A DNA stretch of 64,000 nucleotides from Periplaneta americana (Eukaryota > Arthropoda > Insecta > Blattodea > Blattidae): positions 8,501,001 through 8,565,000 of the forward strand of contig NC_091123.1 in NCBI RefSeq assembly GCF_040183065.1, written 5' to 3'. The notes below the pieces were generated by a model. It worked only from the letters and a program-made list of their open reading frames with translations. It was not told where the DNA came from and ran no database searches. The stretch's first letter is position 1, and each line of letters begins with the position of its first letter. Positions 49,353-56,821 of this stretch are shown here, piece after piece. The translations under genes were made by a program, and so were the position numbers.

Positions 49353-50727
49353 AATTTATTGAAACATTCTGCTGCTTTTCCAATAAGGTACTACTATGCA
49401 GAAAGCAAAACAAAAGGAACAGAATAGGACAGATTTGAAGCGTACAATACAAGGTAGTTTAAAAAAATTGAGTTACAAATTTTCAGATACGCCAAAATGA
49501 CGACAGAAAATATCAACAGCAAATAGGGATTATAAAGAAAGGACACTGAGCGACACTGACATTGTGTTTTGTTTCTCTGTGCGCCAGCGTTTAGTTCCAC
49601 TTTCAAGCGCTAGAGATTAGTGTAATCGAGCATACGCTAAGATAATAATTGAGAATAGAGTTGAGACGCAGGATCCAAACATCGCCTACCTTATTGCATA
49701 ATCCAGTAACGCTTTGCTTCAAATAAATTCAAGTTAACAGCTTTTCCTTATTTCTCAGTGACAAACTAGTTGTAATAATTATATTTTATATTTCAGATAT
49801 AATAACTTATATTATAAAATAATATAATACATTATAAAGTTAAGTATCGAATTCGTTTAATATTTGTACATAATATAATATAGGTATATGGTTTTACTTC
49901 TCGTAAGAGTTTTGTTTTTCCATTTTCAGCGCTATCAAATCATTACATATTTTAATTGTTGTTGGGGTCAACGTCTGAACTCTCATTATAAAGGAACTCT
50001 AGAGTCTAGACATTACAGTTAATGACGGATTTATTATTTTATGGATCCAATTTATTTTGAGTACATAATGTACTTAGATGTATTAATTATGTGTTATATT
50101 TCCGCTGTGTCGACTGCTAGCTGGTGTGATGTCAGAGCCAACTCTAGGGAGAAAGCAGAATCTCACGCTTAAGCTGGCTTGAAGGTCATTGAAATCAGTC
50201 TGCCTACATCAAAGGTACCGACGCCAAGTGTCCATTCTTTATAATCCCTATTCGCTAATAGCAAGTTCTGGTAATATCAAATATCAACATTCGCGCGTTA
50301 TTCTTTAAATTACGTTACACTAGAATGCACCAATCAGGATCGTCTATCGCCTCCCCATTCCACAAATCCTGTATCGCTCCAGAACATAGCGTCCTCTCTG
50401 TCTTGCCTCCCAACTTCCGGTGTGTTAATTGAAATTTAACCTCAATTTTCAAAATTGAACATTAGTTGCTTACTTACTTGTGACTTCAGTTGCAAATGGT
50501 GAAATAGCTTTCCTTGGATAAACGCAAAGGTTCAATTTTGACAATACCCTGGGAAGTGCAGTAGCGCTCGTAATATTAGTGCCAAATCCTAGGATGTGTT
50601 CTCGCATCGCAGCAACCAAAGCTATTTCTGTGATTTTAACAGGTTTTTCATACGGAAGACTTGTTGTTTCCAGGTCCAACATAACAAATGAGCGAATTGG
50701 ATTTGGAACACATTTTTGTTCTTCCAT
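34989..50727 (-). CDS. TREX-family 3'-5' exonuclease (three coding exons, 439 codons)
   Basis: A DEDDh 3'-5' DNA exonuclease, which in known relatives removes nucleotides from 3' ends and clears cytosolic DNA. Exons are 50,727-50,478, 42,337-42,171 and 35,891-34,989. All splice sites are GT/AG and the phases agree (1, then 0). Exo I is MLDLETT (D18, E20), Exo II is [12 protein letters not shown] (D126), and Exo III is HRAEGD (H400, D405), so all catalytic residues are present. There is no C-terminal membrane extension, so the outline resembles TREX2 more than mammalian TREX1. The unusual part is residues about 157-380, an acidic, low-complexity insert of some 200 extra residues with a small internal duplication. 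The introns (8.1 and 6.3 kb) are full of retrotransposons. It is divergent from COG6. Whether it is the orthologue of TREX1 or TREX2 cannot be settled here. Confidence 0.88.
35892..37446 (-). other. TREX intron 2, distal part
   Basis: Apart from the possible short element at 36,285-36,540, I recognise nothing here. Confidence 0.4.
36285..36540 (+). mobile_element. Possible SINE or LINE 3' end with ACAAT tail
   Basis: GCCTCATAAGTGGTGCC, then a GTGAGGTTCAGACCTG box-B-like stretch, then a 3' region ending in ATGGAATGGAAATAAATAC and an (ACAAT)n tail at 36,513-36,536. This resembles dispersed short elements of cockroaches, from memory only. Confidence 0.4.
37447..38025 (+). pseudogene. RTE-like retrotransposon 3' fragment
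   Basis: The plus strand encodes the end of the first RTE-like family: [66 protein letters not shown] and a terminal LRVP. Stops at several points (for example in the RKLHNTD and DLREV segments) show that it is dead. It lies in TREX intron 2, antisense to the gene. Confidence 0.85.
38026..39679 (-). other. TREX intron 2, middle part, unrecognised
   Basis: A diverged segment containing a GTTGAGG...ATGAAA(T/A)TGCTGC motif occurs near 38,710 and again near 38,957, so an old repeat may be present. No gene seen. Confidence 0.35.
39680..42155 (+). pseudogene. CR1/Jockey-like retrotransposon ORF2 with internal deletion
   Basis: 5'-truncated. The open frame upstream of and including 39,956-40,435 encodes the pre-RT region and [11 protein letters not shown] frameshift near 40,405, with loss of roughly 80 residues, leads into 40,362-41,492. 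There the blocks are [51 protein letters not shown] (catalytic FADD) and [16 protein letters not shown]. The 3' UTR runs to a GTAAATAAATACATACAT tail at about 42,155. An (AAT)14 run at 40,043-40,084 adds an asparagine tract. The missing fingers/palm segment makes it inactive. It is antisense in TREX intron 2. Confidence 0.88.
40043..40084 (+). repeat. (AAT)14 microsatellite inside the retrotransposon frame
   Basis: Fourteen AAT units, in frame, reading as polyasparagine. Confidence 0.95.
42171..42337 (-). CDS. TREX-like exonuclease, coding exon 2
   Basis: The acceptor is TTTCAG before 42,337 and the donor is AAG|GTATGG at 42,170. It encodes [14 protein letters not shown] through AELSTIGK with Exo II ([11 protein letters not shown]). 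Only about 15 intron bases separate its donor from the 3' end of a retrotransposon. Confidence 0.88.
42548..42725 (+). pseudogene. Second RTE-like family, short fragment
   Basis: It reads [20 protein letters not shown] and then, after a frameshift, NFKYLGC. This is the same family as 24,108-24,760. It lies in TREX intron 1. Confidence 0.65.
42726..43499. other. TREX intron 1 part, unrecognised
   Basis: No supported gene or repeat. Confidence 0.35.
43500..43608. repeat. (ATT/GTT/ATC)n microsatellite
   Basis: Imperfect trinucleotide run directly before the 5' end of the intact CR1-like element. Confidence 0.9.
43697..44785 (+). CDS. Retrotransposon ORF1 protein (PHD-like zinc finger, 362 aa)
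   Basis: In related elements ORF1 binds element RNA and forms the ribonucleoprotein. Residues about 7-60 form a PHD-like cysteine/histidine finger: CPTC, then [14 protein letters not shown], then YKCLKC. A helical region, probably a coiled coil, follows at about 110-160 ([20 protein letters not shown]). The C-terminal domain is [18 protein letters not shown] through [12 protein letters not shown], the usual end of insect CR1-type ORF1. I chose the ATG at 43,697 ([11 protein letters not shown]). The frame is open a little further upstream but without another ATG. The stop is 63 bases before ORF2. Confidence 0.85.
   Translation: MAPSKDACPTCSGVFYGRQKFLKCVGPCGLRFHLDCINIGDAEYDIYTQSGSSSYKCLKCVSASKSSHGDNTPVRSSNGAAGKKVISPARELVLPNLSSSAAEGLSVQIETVRLNSVSLIDMVSDILEYVKSLQKDMCELKNENVALKLQVSELLSKGCSPLISDHINTNNGQQSNQSSYPILSNSYSKVLSQNIAADNTSACNSADSATRRTLPATTITLNQHNKQSELPTANVPTDSIDAEGFQLVTKKKYRKREPKVGTMTSTLEMAPVRIKSKSLFVSRFSSKVNATNIEDTLKNQLNLRSLVVTKLKTKFQTYSSFHISVDERDFELINNAEVWPAGCLIAPFYGKLKSEQHFTPPH
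44849..47632 (+). CDS. Retrotransposon ORF2: endonuclease and reverse transcriptase (927 aa)
   Basis: It nicks target DNA and primes reverse transcription of the element RNA. The N-terminal apurinic-type endonuclease (about 1-230) shows [27 protein letters not shown] and [12 protein letters not shown]. The reverse transcriptase (about 440-740) shows [53 protein letters not shown] and [13 protein letters not shown] (FADD near residues 671-674), then the thumb and a Cys/His-rich tail. No frame breaks were seen over 927 codons, which is a typical length. Base composition is AT-rich like its surroundings. Confidence 0.93.
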   Translation: MFNSSNHLEIYYQNVRGLNTKIDEFFENVISDNYKIICLTETWLHELAEYNNLFLNYYNILRGNRKLDNSNKTRGGGVLIAVNNQISGVYRRHDLESISDCVWVQIPTEDGYNILIGNHYFSPDTDPKILKSYLNFLEFNLDSHNYRILMLGDYNAPGMDWTSGCCHNDIHYYAKIKSHELFSSLSYISLQQINSTVNNMNLLDLVFTNVSECEVKLASHSLVLQDKYHPPLLINLEVNLSYSNHSQQSCFHNYAQGDYLNLYTNLYNCDWNCVYQANDVNVATNSLCLIVKNAISQSIPVTMTKRSKYPEWFSNSLRQLIRRKDKAHKKYKRFKTDVYYQIFSNYRKLVKSKIKTDKLIWLKKIDENLKNEPKKFWKYVESFRKTDNHPYELIIKDKHLTDEKDIVNAFANHFNSVQKKLNLKAQNNNNNCTDCLSIPIVTHDDVRKSIKKLKPTKSTGTDGIPNFIIKGCSEILTPLLVHIFNFSLKSGVFPSYWKQAAVIPVFKNGKRNVVSNYRPISILNNFSKIFETIIHKHISFFVKNKLNSAQHGFTKSKSTTTNLVSYLNQIVPVVESQGQTDAIYFDFSKAFDIVPHSILLSKLNNIGLSVSYVNWFENYLHDRQSCVRISNTLSDPFNIICGVPQGSTLGPLLFLIFIDDICKRISSDYLLFADDLKIFRKINSVVDCQFLQGDINSITKWSVDNGMMINESKTYVISFSRKTFTLKYNYHLKNLLINRKDCIRDLGVLIDNKLYFHNHIDYIYNHAIRMLGIIRSITYSFSTPDSLLILYYTLVRSKLEYASVVWNSITNSDSAKLENIQRKFISLCSYRFLPNSSECNYDKKCEHFKCRSLYARCHDLDYLFLCKVLKGVFNCQSFLNSVSLRIPMKDMRHHKLFYIRNSKSSSPVSRCIKHANLHVGDFDPFNV
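47890..47985. repeat. (AATA)n and (ATT)n tail of the CR1-like element
   Basis: AAATA/AATAAATAAATA repeats pass into AAT and ATT trinucleotides. They may be the element tail plus slippage. Confidence 0.85.
48104..48120 (-). mobile_element. hAT-type terminus fragment
   Basis: The reverse complement reads CAGTGGCGGCTCGTGAC, nearly the same as the hAT-type end at 54,797 (CAGTGGTGGCTCGTGAG). It abuts the RTE-like fragment that begins at 48,121. Confidence 0.5.
48121..48325 (+). pseudogene. Second RTE-like family, short fragment
   Basis: It reads [20 protein letters not shown] and [18 protein letters not shown], then stops. Same family as 24,108-24,760. Confidence 0.7.
48385..48430 (+). repeat. 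Isolated copy of the satellite leader sequence
   Basis: GCGCATCATCATGCTTACG, then AAAAGACACTTTTCAGTGCC. It differs from about 1,497-1,535 at only a few positions. No 60-bp monomers follow. Confidence 0.6.
48431..48640 (-). pseudogene. Degenerate CR1-like reverse transcriptase fragment
   Basis: The minus strand reads [20 protein letters not shown], then [16 protein letters not shown], a decayed version of the [20 protein letters not shown] and [16 protein letters not shown] region of the intact element at 44,849-47,632. Confidence 0.7.
48641..48694. repeat. (AAT)n microsatellite
   Basis: About 18 AAT units. Confidence 0.95.
48695..48935 (+). pseudogene. RTE-like retrotransposon 3' end
   Basis: It reads [39 protein letters not shown] and [15 protein letters not shown], then a small deletion and MNLRVP. 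The (AAT)n tail starts at 48,936. This fixes the 3' end of the first RTE-like family. Confidence 0.85.
48936..49042. repeat. (AAT)n / (GAT)n / (GAAT)n microsatellite
   Basis: A compound run. It follows the RTE 3' end, so part of it may be the element tail. Confidence 0.93.
49302..49352. repeat. (AAT)n microsatellite
   Basis: About 17 units. The region 49,043-49,516 around it has no other feature that I recognise. Confidence 0.93.
49517..50256 (+). mobile_element. 740-bp non-autonomous TIR element, copy A
   Basis: The left end is CAGCAAATAGGGATTATAAA, continuing into GAA(A/T)GGACACT. The right end is its near inverse. The whole unit is repeated in inverted orientation at 53,864-54,603 at high similarity and the same length. 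It has no coding frame. CAG...CTG ends and the 7-bp duplication at copy B suggest a hAT-derived MITE. I found no clean target duplication at this copy. It lies in TREX intron 1, about 220 bases from exon 1. Confidence 0.85.
50478..50727 (-). CDS. TREX-like exonuclease, coding exon 1
   Basis: It starts at ATG (50,727-50,725) and encodes [10 protein letters not shown] through TEVT plus one base. The donor is A|GTAAGTA at 50,477. It contains Exo I (D18, E20). Confidence 0.88.
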
Positions 50728-51120
50728 GAATCACACTTTACACAACTTTCAGAACGACTATTCCTTTGAATCCTTGTCACAACACGGCATCACGTGACTG
50801 CAAGAGCAAGGTAAGTTGGTATGATAAATTGTACTTCGTAAAAATTGGATCGTTACATTATAAAATTGTTAGTGTTAATGTGCTATAAAATGTTAGCTAG
50901 CTCATTAATATGTCTACAATTTAATGTAAAAGTATTTTATTCTTACTTCAACAATGCGTTTATTTTTTTATGTTGGCAGCAATAGGTGATGTCACCTGTT
51001 CTCTCGTTTCTTGACACAATCAGCAATCAGACGAGAATCACATTTACATGTCATTGTACCTGTTACATGAATGTCAAGAAACGAAGTGTTCATGATAGGC
51101 CTATGGCGTGGTAGAAAGTT
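50728..51120. promoter_or_regulatory. Putative bidirectional promoter, TREX-like / COG6
   Basis: 393 bp separate the two divergent start codons. The segment contains a palindromic E-box TCACGTGA (50,790-50,797). A strong plus-strand donor CAAG|GTAAGT (GT at 50,811) is followed by an acceptor candidate TATGTTGGCAG (ending 50,979), so COG6 may have a non-coding first exon and a 169-bp 5' UTR intron. I saw no clear TATA box for either gene. Promoter function is inferred from the layout. Confidence 0.55.
50791..50796. promoter_or_regulatory. E-box CACGTG
   Basis: The context is ATCACGTGAC. This is the binding core of bHLH-zip factors of the USF/MITF/TFEB type. It lies 64 bases from the TREX ATG and 325 from the COG6 ATG. 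Confidence 0.4.
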
Positions 51121-51366
51121 ATGTTAGAAATGTTAGAAAGAAATAAAGATAATCTGATGGATGTCGCTGCCCAAGACACAGGCGACAAAGGCGCTGGCAA
51201 TGTCATCACAAGAAGGTTAAATAAGATTTTGGAAACCAGACTTGAAAATGATAAGGATACTTTGGAAGCCCTGAAGGAACTCTCAACATTTTTTACAGAG
51301 AACACTTTGCAGTCACGAAGAAATTTAAGAAGTAAAATAGAGAAACGGAGTCTTGCAATAAATGAG
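51121..51366 (+). CDS. COG6: COG6 coding exon 1
   Basis: 82 codons, ending SLAINE at donor GAG|GTATTT (phase 0). It contains [20 protein letters not shown]. Confidence 0.93.
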
Positions 51367-54300
51367 GTATTTCTTAATATTATTTCTTCCTACATGTTAC
51401 ACTACACATATTATAAAGATTGTTAGGGTTTCCATCGCTTTACATCTTCTAGCACCAATAAAGTCCTTAACGACAGGTGAAGGTGATAAATACTTGAGTT
51501 TTGACGTGAATTAGAAATTGTCAACAAATTTTTGTTTGAAGTCCTGTTATTCTTCAATGTCGTTATAAATCTGTGATACATACTGACTTAATTTACTACT
51601 AAATTGTCTGGCACGCACCGCAAAAACTAAACTAGCGCTGAGGTAATTCCCTTCATACTCTGCTTATACGCCTTGCATATACGATCAACTGCATCTTCAC
51701 AAAATATTCCGAAGAATGTACTTTGTGTCCCGCAAGAAAATTTCTAAGTCCAACGATGTGATAACTTACTGCGCACTCCTTATAAATTCAAGGATTTTCA
51801 CTTCCGAAATCACCGGAACGATCTCAGCGCTAGTTTCAATACCAACTCACCAGCATTTTATGCAGATGACTAAAACTGTGTATGATTATTAATTCTCTTG
51901 TTCTTCACTGGATATTAATCTAGATATGATGACAAGTAGGAAGGCACAGTTTTTTTTGCTCCATTGGCTTCTGTGAGATGTATGCTAAAGACCTTATAGC
52001 GATAAACTTGTGGTTTTAGTTTCCAGCCACAAATACTTTCAACATAAAAATCGTTTGATACTTAGCTATCTATTCTAATGCACTGTTGTAGGCCCCCGCC
52101 CCTACTTGTTACTGATTACCAACATACATAACATGGGAGTTGGGAGAGGTTCAGGACAAATTTCTAGAGTAGTGACCAGTTTATCACTGCGTCCTGGACC
52201 TCTCGAGTGTTACATTTGTAACAAGTTGGCTGAGGGTAGTACAATAGTGTATCGGAATAATATAGGTATGTGTCAAAAATATTTATGTTTTAAGTGTGTT
52301 TGTGGCTGCAAACTAAAACCACGTATTTATGACACTACATCTCACACAAACCAATGAAACAAAAGAAAATTGTGCCTTCTTTGGTGTAGCTTTTTTGGAG
52401 AATTACTTCATAAATAATATAATTCAAGATAACAAAGCAAAACAAATACGGTCAGCGTACAACATAACATGTTTACCAAATACAAATAATATCTATCAAT
52501 AACAAAAGTAATAAAATTAAAACCAATCTCAGCTGTAACGGTTTGAACACCTGGTTGTAAAACTTCCAGACAGAATAATCTGAAGATCAGATAGCAGTTA
52601 TACCCATACTGGTATGTCTAAACATGACTTTATTATTTGTGTTGTAGTTAAAAAATGTTTATAAGAGGCAACTGTCATTTGATGTTATTTCACAGGATTT
52701 TCTGTCAGCTTTCCGTGAAGTGAAAGAAGCTCTGGATGCCATTTACAATGACGTGTCTGAGATGAACAATTCTGTACAGAACATGACCAGTCGCCTCCAA
52801 GCAACGAAGACTCAAACCCACCATCTTATTGATCAGACCACAAAGCTACAGGCAGAGAGGTACTTAATACATTGGTATCGAAACTCAATTTCTATATTTG
52901 TTGGCTTTTTTTCTCCTTGAACAAATAGTTTAAGCTCGTGAAATGTTTAGGCCTACTGTTTACTTTCTTTCAATAAATTGGTTCCTTCATGTGATTAAAC
53001 CAACGCTAGTTTTAGTCTGTACACTTTTAATATTTTTTCATATCATTTACAGGTTTACTGCTGGTAAATTCCATTGCATTACTTTAGCATATTCTTTTCA
53101 TTTTTTTTTTTTATAAATTTCTACTCCATTATTAATTTCCGTAACATCATGTGTTGTATTCTTTCATTGTGTTCTTCCCACTTTTTAACATGCACTAAAC
53201 TGGAGGATTTGCTACGGTAGCTTTGAACAGTGCCATTATGATTACGATAAAATTTAACTGAACACATTGTTGCCAACATAGGGACATGATGTTGGTCTGT
53301 GGCATCGTTAGAAGAAAAAATTTGTTGTTTTTTTTTTTTTTTTTTTTCCTCTATCTTTTTCGTTCTGAACATTATTGAGAGATACCACCACTGTTAGCGA
53401 CAAGATGTATTTGCGTAGATATTTGAGTAGATTACGTGTCTTAGATGAGGAGCTCAGGACAGGAATAGGTTTGCTGTGGCGCATGCGCCGACCTCTCATG
53501 CAGTGGCAGCGCGATCCTTACTTGAATTTATTTTCGTGTGTACATTCCAGAAATGTAAAGAAATATCAATATTTTATTTCATATTCCAAACTTTCTTACA
53601 TCCCAGCCATGATCACAATAACAATCACGAACGGCATAAATGTTTCACGCAATCATGAACTAATTTAAAAATATTGGGAAGCAAGAAAGAAAATAACTTT
53701 GTTGTTAAATGAAAGCATTAGGTACATACTTGTAGATACATGATAGGATTTGATGTATGTCGTGTTACTTTTATTGATAAATTTCCTTCACTTCTAGAAT
53801 GTTATGTACAAGCTATATTAATTTTTAAAATCATTCACTTTTTTTAGTCTTAGTGATTCTAACCAGCAAATAGGGATTATAAAGAATGGACACTTCGCGT
53901 CGGTACCTTTGATGTAGCCAGACCGATTTCAATGACCTTCAAGCCAGCTAGAGCGTCAGATTCTGCTTTCTCCCTAGAGTTGGCGCTGACATCACACCAG
54001 CTAGCAGTCGACACAGCGGAAATATAACACATACAATTAATACATCTAGGTACATTATGTACTCAAATAAAATAAATTGGATCCATAAAATAATAAATCC
54101 GTCATTAACTGTAATGTCTAGACTCTAGAGTTCCTTTATAATGAGAGTTCAGACGTTGACTCCAACAACAATTAAAATATGTAATGATTTGATAGCGCTG
54201 AAAATGGAAAAACAAAACTCTTACGAGAAGTAAAACCATATACCTATATTATATTATATACAAATATTAAACGAATTCGATACTTAATTTTATAATGTAT

Positions 54301-56781
54301 TATATTATTTTATAATATAATTTATATCTGAAATATAAAATATTATTATTACAATTAGTTTGCACTGAGAAATAAGGAAAAGCTGTTAACTTGAATTTAT
54401 TTGAAGCAAAGCGTTACTGGATTATGCAATAAGGTAGGCGATGTTTGGATCCTGTGCCTTAATTCTATTCTCAATTATTATCTTAGCGTATGCTCGATTA
54501 CACTACCTCTAGCGCTTGAAAGTGGAACTAGCCGCTGGCGCACAGAGAAACAAAACACAGGAAAATTCGCCCAGTGTCCATTCTTTATAATCCCTTTTTG
54601 CTGTTCTAACATATCGTATCACCTGCTTGTTCAGTTCTTTTATTCTCATCCTGTGCGGTCTAGCTGATAAATCTTAAGTTCCAAGAGCAGTCAGTTTTAA
54701 AGGGTGATAAAACCATTACGAGTGCAATATCATAGTTAAGTAAAACATAATTTAATTTTTTTTTATTCAATTGTTTCTAAGTGACGATCTGACTTTCAGT
54801 GGTGGCTCGTGAGTTCTAGGCTAGGTGGGGACAGATTAAAAATAAACTTATGTCTTATAGCCTACCGTATGTCTCTATAGGCGCCTTTTGATATGCCGTT
54901 ATAGTTACGTCAACATATCAGTTCATATTACCTATCGTTGTACTAGAAAAAAAATACTTAAGAATAAAACATGCAATAATTGAAGTATTTCTACACAATG
55001 CTTAGTACTTGCATAATTATAGAACAATAATCAAGTTGAACAAATCAACAAACTTACAATGGCCGATTATTTGTGTAGCTATACTGCTTTTCTATTCTTC
55101 TGATGTGCAAATTTATCAATCACTTTCGAATTATACGTAGTTCATTATTTTATGACTGTAGTCCTTGTGAATAGAAAAAAATAACTAGTGAATTTAATCT
55201 TTCTTGTGTCATAGTGTTTCTCAAAAAAAATTTATGCACTTAAGGGTGCCGAAACAACGCTCTGATTTGGCAGTAGCCACAGGGTCACAAGAACTATATC
55301 TAACAACTTTGTTACTTTCTGCAGTGTATCTGTAAGGTCATTTTCATGGAGTAATAACATTAACGCACTAGAGGTAGATAAGGTCATTATTAGTTCATTT
55401 CTGAGTATTTCCTTATTCAACATTTTGTATTGCGTAATAATTGTTTGAAGCAATGACTCAAGGAAATTATCACAATAAATAGGAAATTTTTGTGGGATAA
55501 ACTATCGAAAATGCAGAAAAAAATTCCCGAAGTTTGGGATCTGTCTCTTATTTGACGTGTTATGATGTCACACGCTTCTTTTGAATTGACACAACACCTA
55601 AAGTTTTATATGCTATAGCGTCATTAATGTGTTGTAGAATTTTCATGTGATTTTACTCTCTCAGACAAAAATGCTTTAAATCCGTACACCCCGTATTAGT
55701 CTACAGAGTTTCGCCCCCAAAAACCAGACAGAAACAATGTAACGATTTTCGTTTCTCACATGCCGTTAACCATTCCTTCTTTTCAAACCATTATTTTTAG
55801 TAACAATGGTTATTAAAGGAGAAAAATTTGCTCTGGCATCAGGGATCGAACCCGGGTCCTTGGTTGTATGTACCAAGTGCTCTCTCAGAGGTTAGAGCAC
55901 TTGGTATGTAGAACCAAGGGCCCAGGTTCAATTTCTGGTGCCAGAGTGAATTTTTCTCCTTTGATAACCATTGTTACCATAACAGATAAATTCTGTAGGA
56001 CCAAAAATTAATCTTTATGTAAATATTTTAGGCTGAAAAGGTCTAATTTTAACTGTGAGAATAGAGTTTGAATCAAACTGTCTACTGTATTCATTCTTTC
56101 AAACACTTTTGCACACTTTATAATACTTTTACTTAATGGTGTAATGTTATACACACTTTTGTAAACGTACTTATCCACATTAAATGCTGTACATACACTC
56201 ATGCGCACTTTACATTGAACTTAATGTATTATAGAACTTCAATTTTAACACAGTACTACAGACAGAATTGAATAGGAGGGCCGGCCCCAGGTAATGCTAG
56301 AAGACTGTGAGGGTGGTGGGGAAAGAGACGGGGAAGAACTGCTAGTGTGTTACAGCCAAACCTTTAGTGCTAAAATGAGCAACGTACAAAGAGGACTCTT
56401 ACGGGCCCAGTTGTCCATTCTCTCGCAGAATTGCGTCAGTGCATAATATATTTTTTGTATTGGAAACGCATTAAGAAAAATGACTTTAATATGAAATATA
56501 CTGCACTATATTGTAATTTACGTTCTCAAAAATGAGGACTGGGGCCCTAAGAGGAGCTGGCTCTGCTGACTTTTGTTCTTAAAAACAATGATACAAAACC
56601 CCCCCATGTTTAACATCACATTGGAATTAAAATAACTTTTGTATCACTCTTGATATAATTTTTATAGTGATTTTATTTTATGCTTGCCAAAGGGATCAGA
56701 CTGTATTTTTGCAGTGTATTACATATAAGTACTTCTTAATTTCAGAGATATATATTGTAGATATTATAAATGTTAAATTTG

Positions 56782-56821
<40 letters not shown>

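Noticed and set aside
49517..50256. A clean target duplication for MITE copy A
   Set aside because: AATATCAA precedes the left end and recurs at 50,273-50,280, but 16 bases past the expected right end, so it is not a convincing duplication.
55860..55950. A genuine tRNA gene
   Set aside because: Box A and box B are present, but no complete cloverleaf with acceptor stem and clear anticodon loop could be drawn, and the unit is part of a fold-back repeat.
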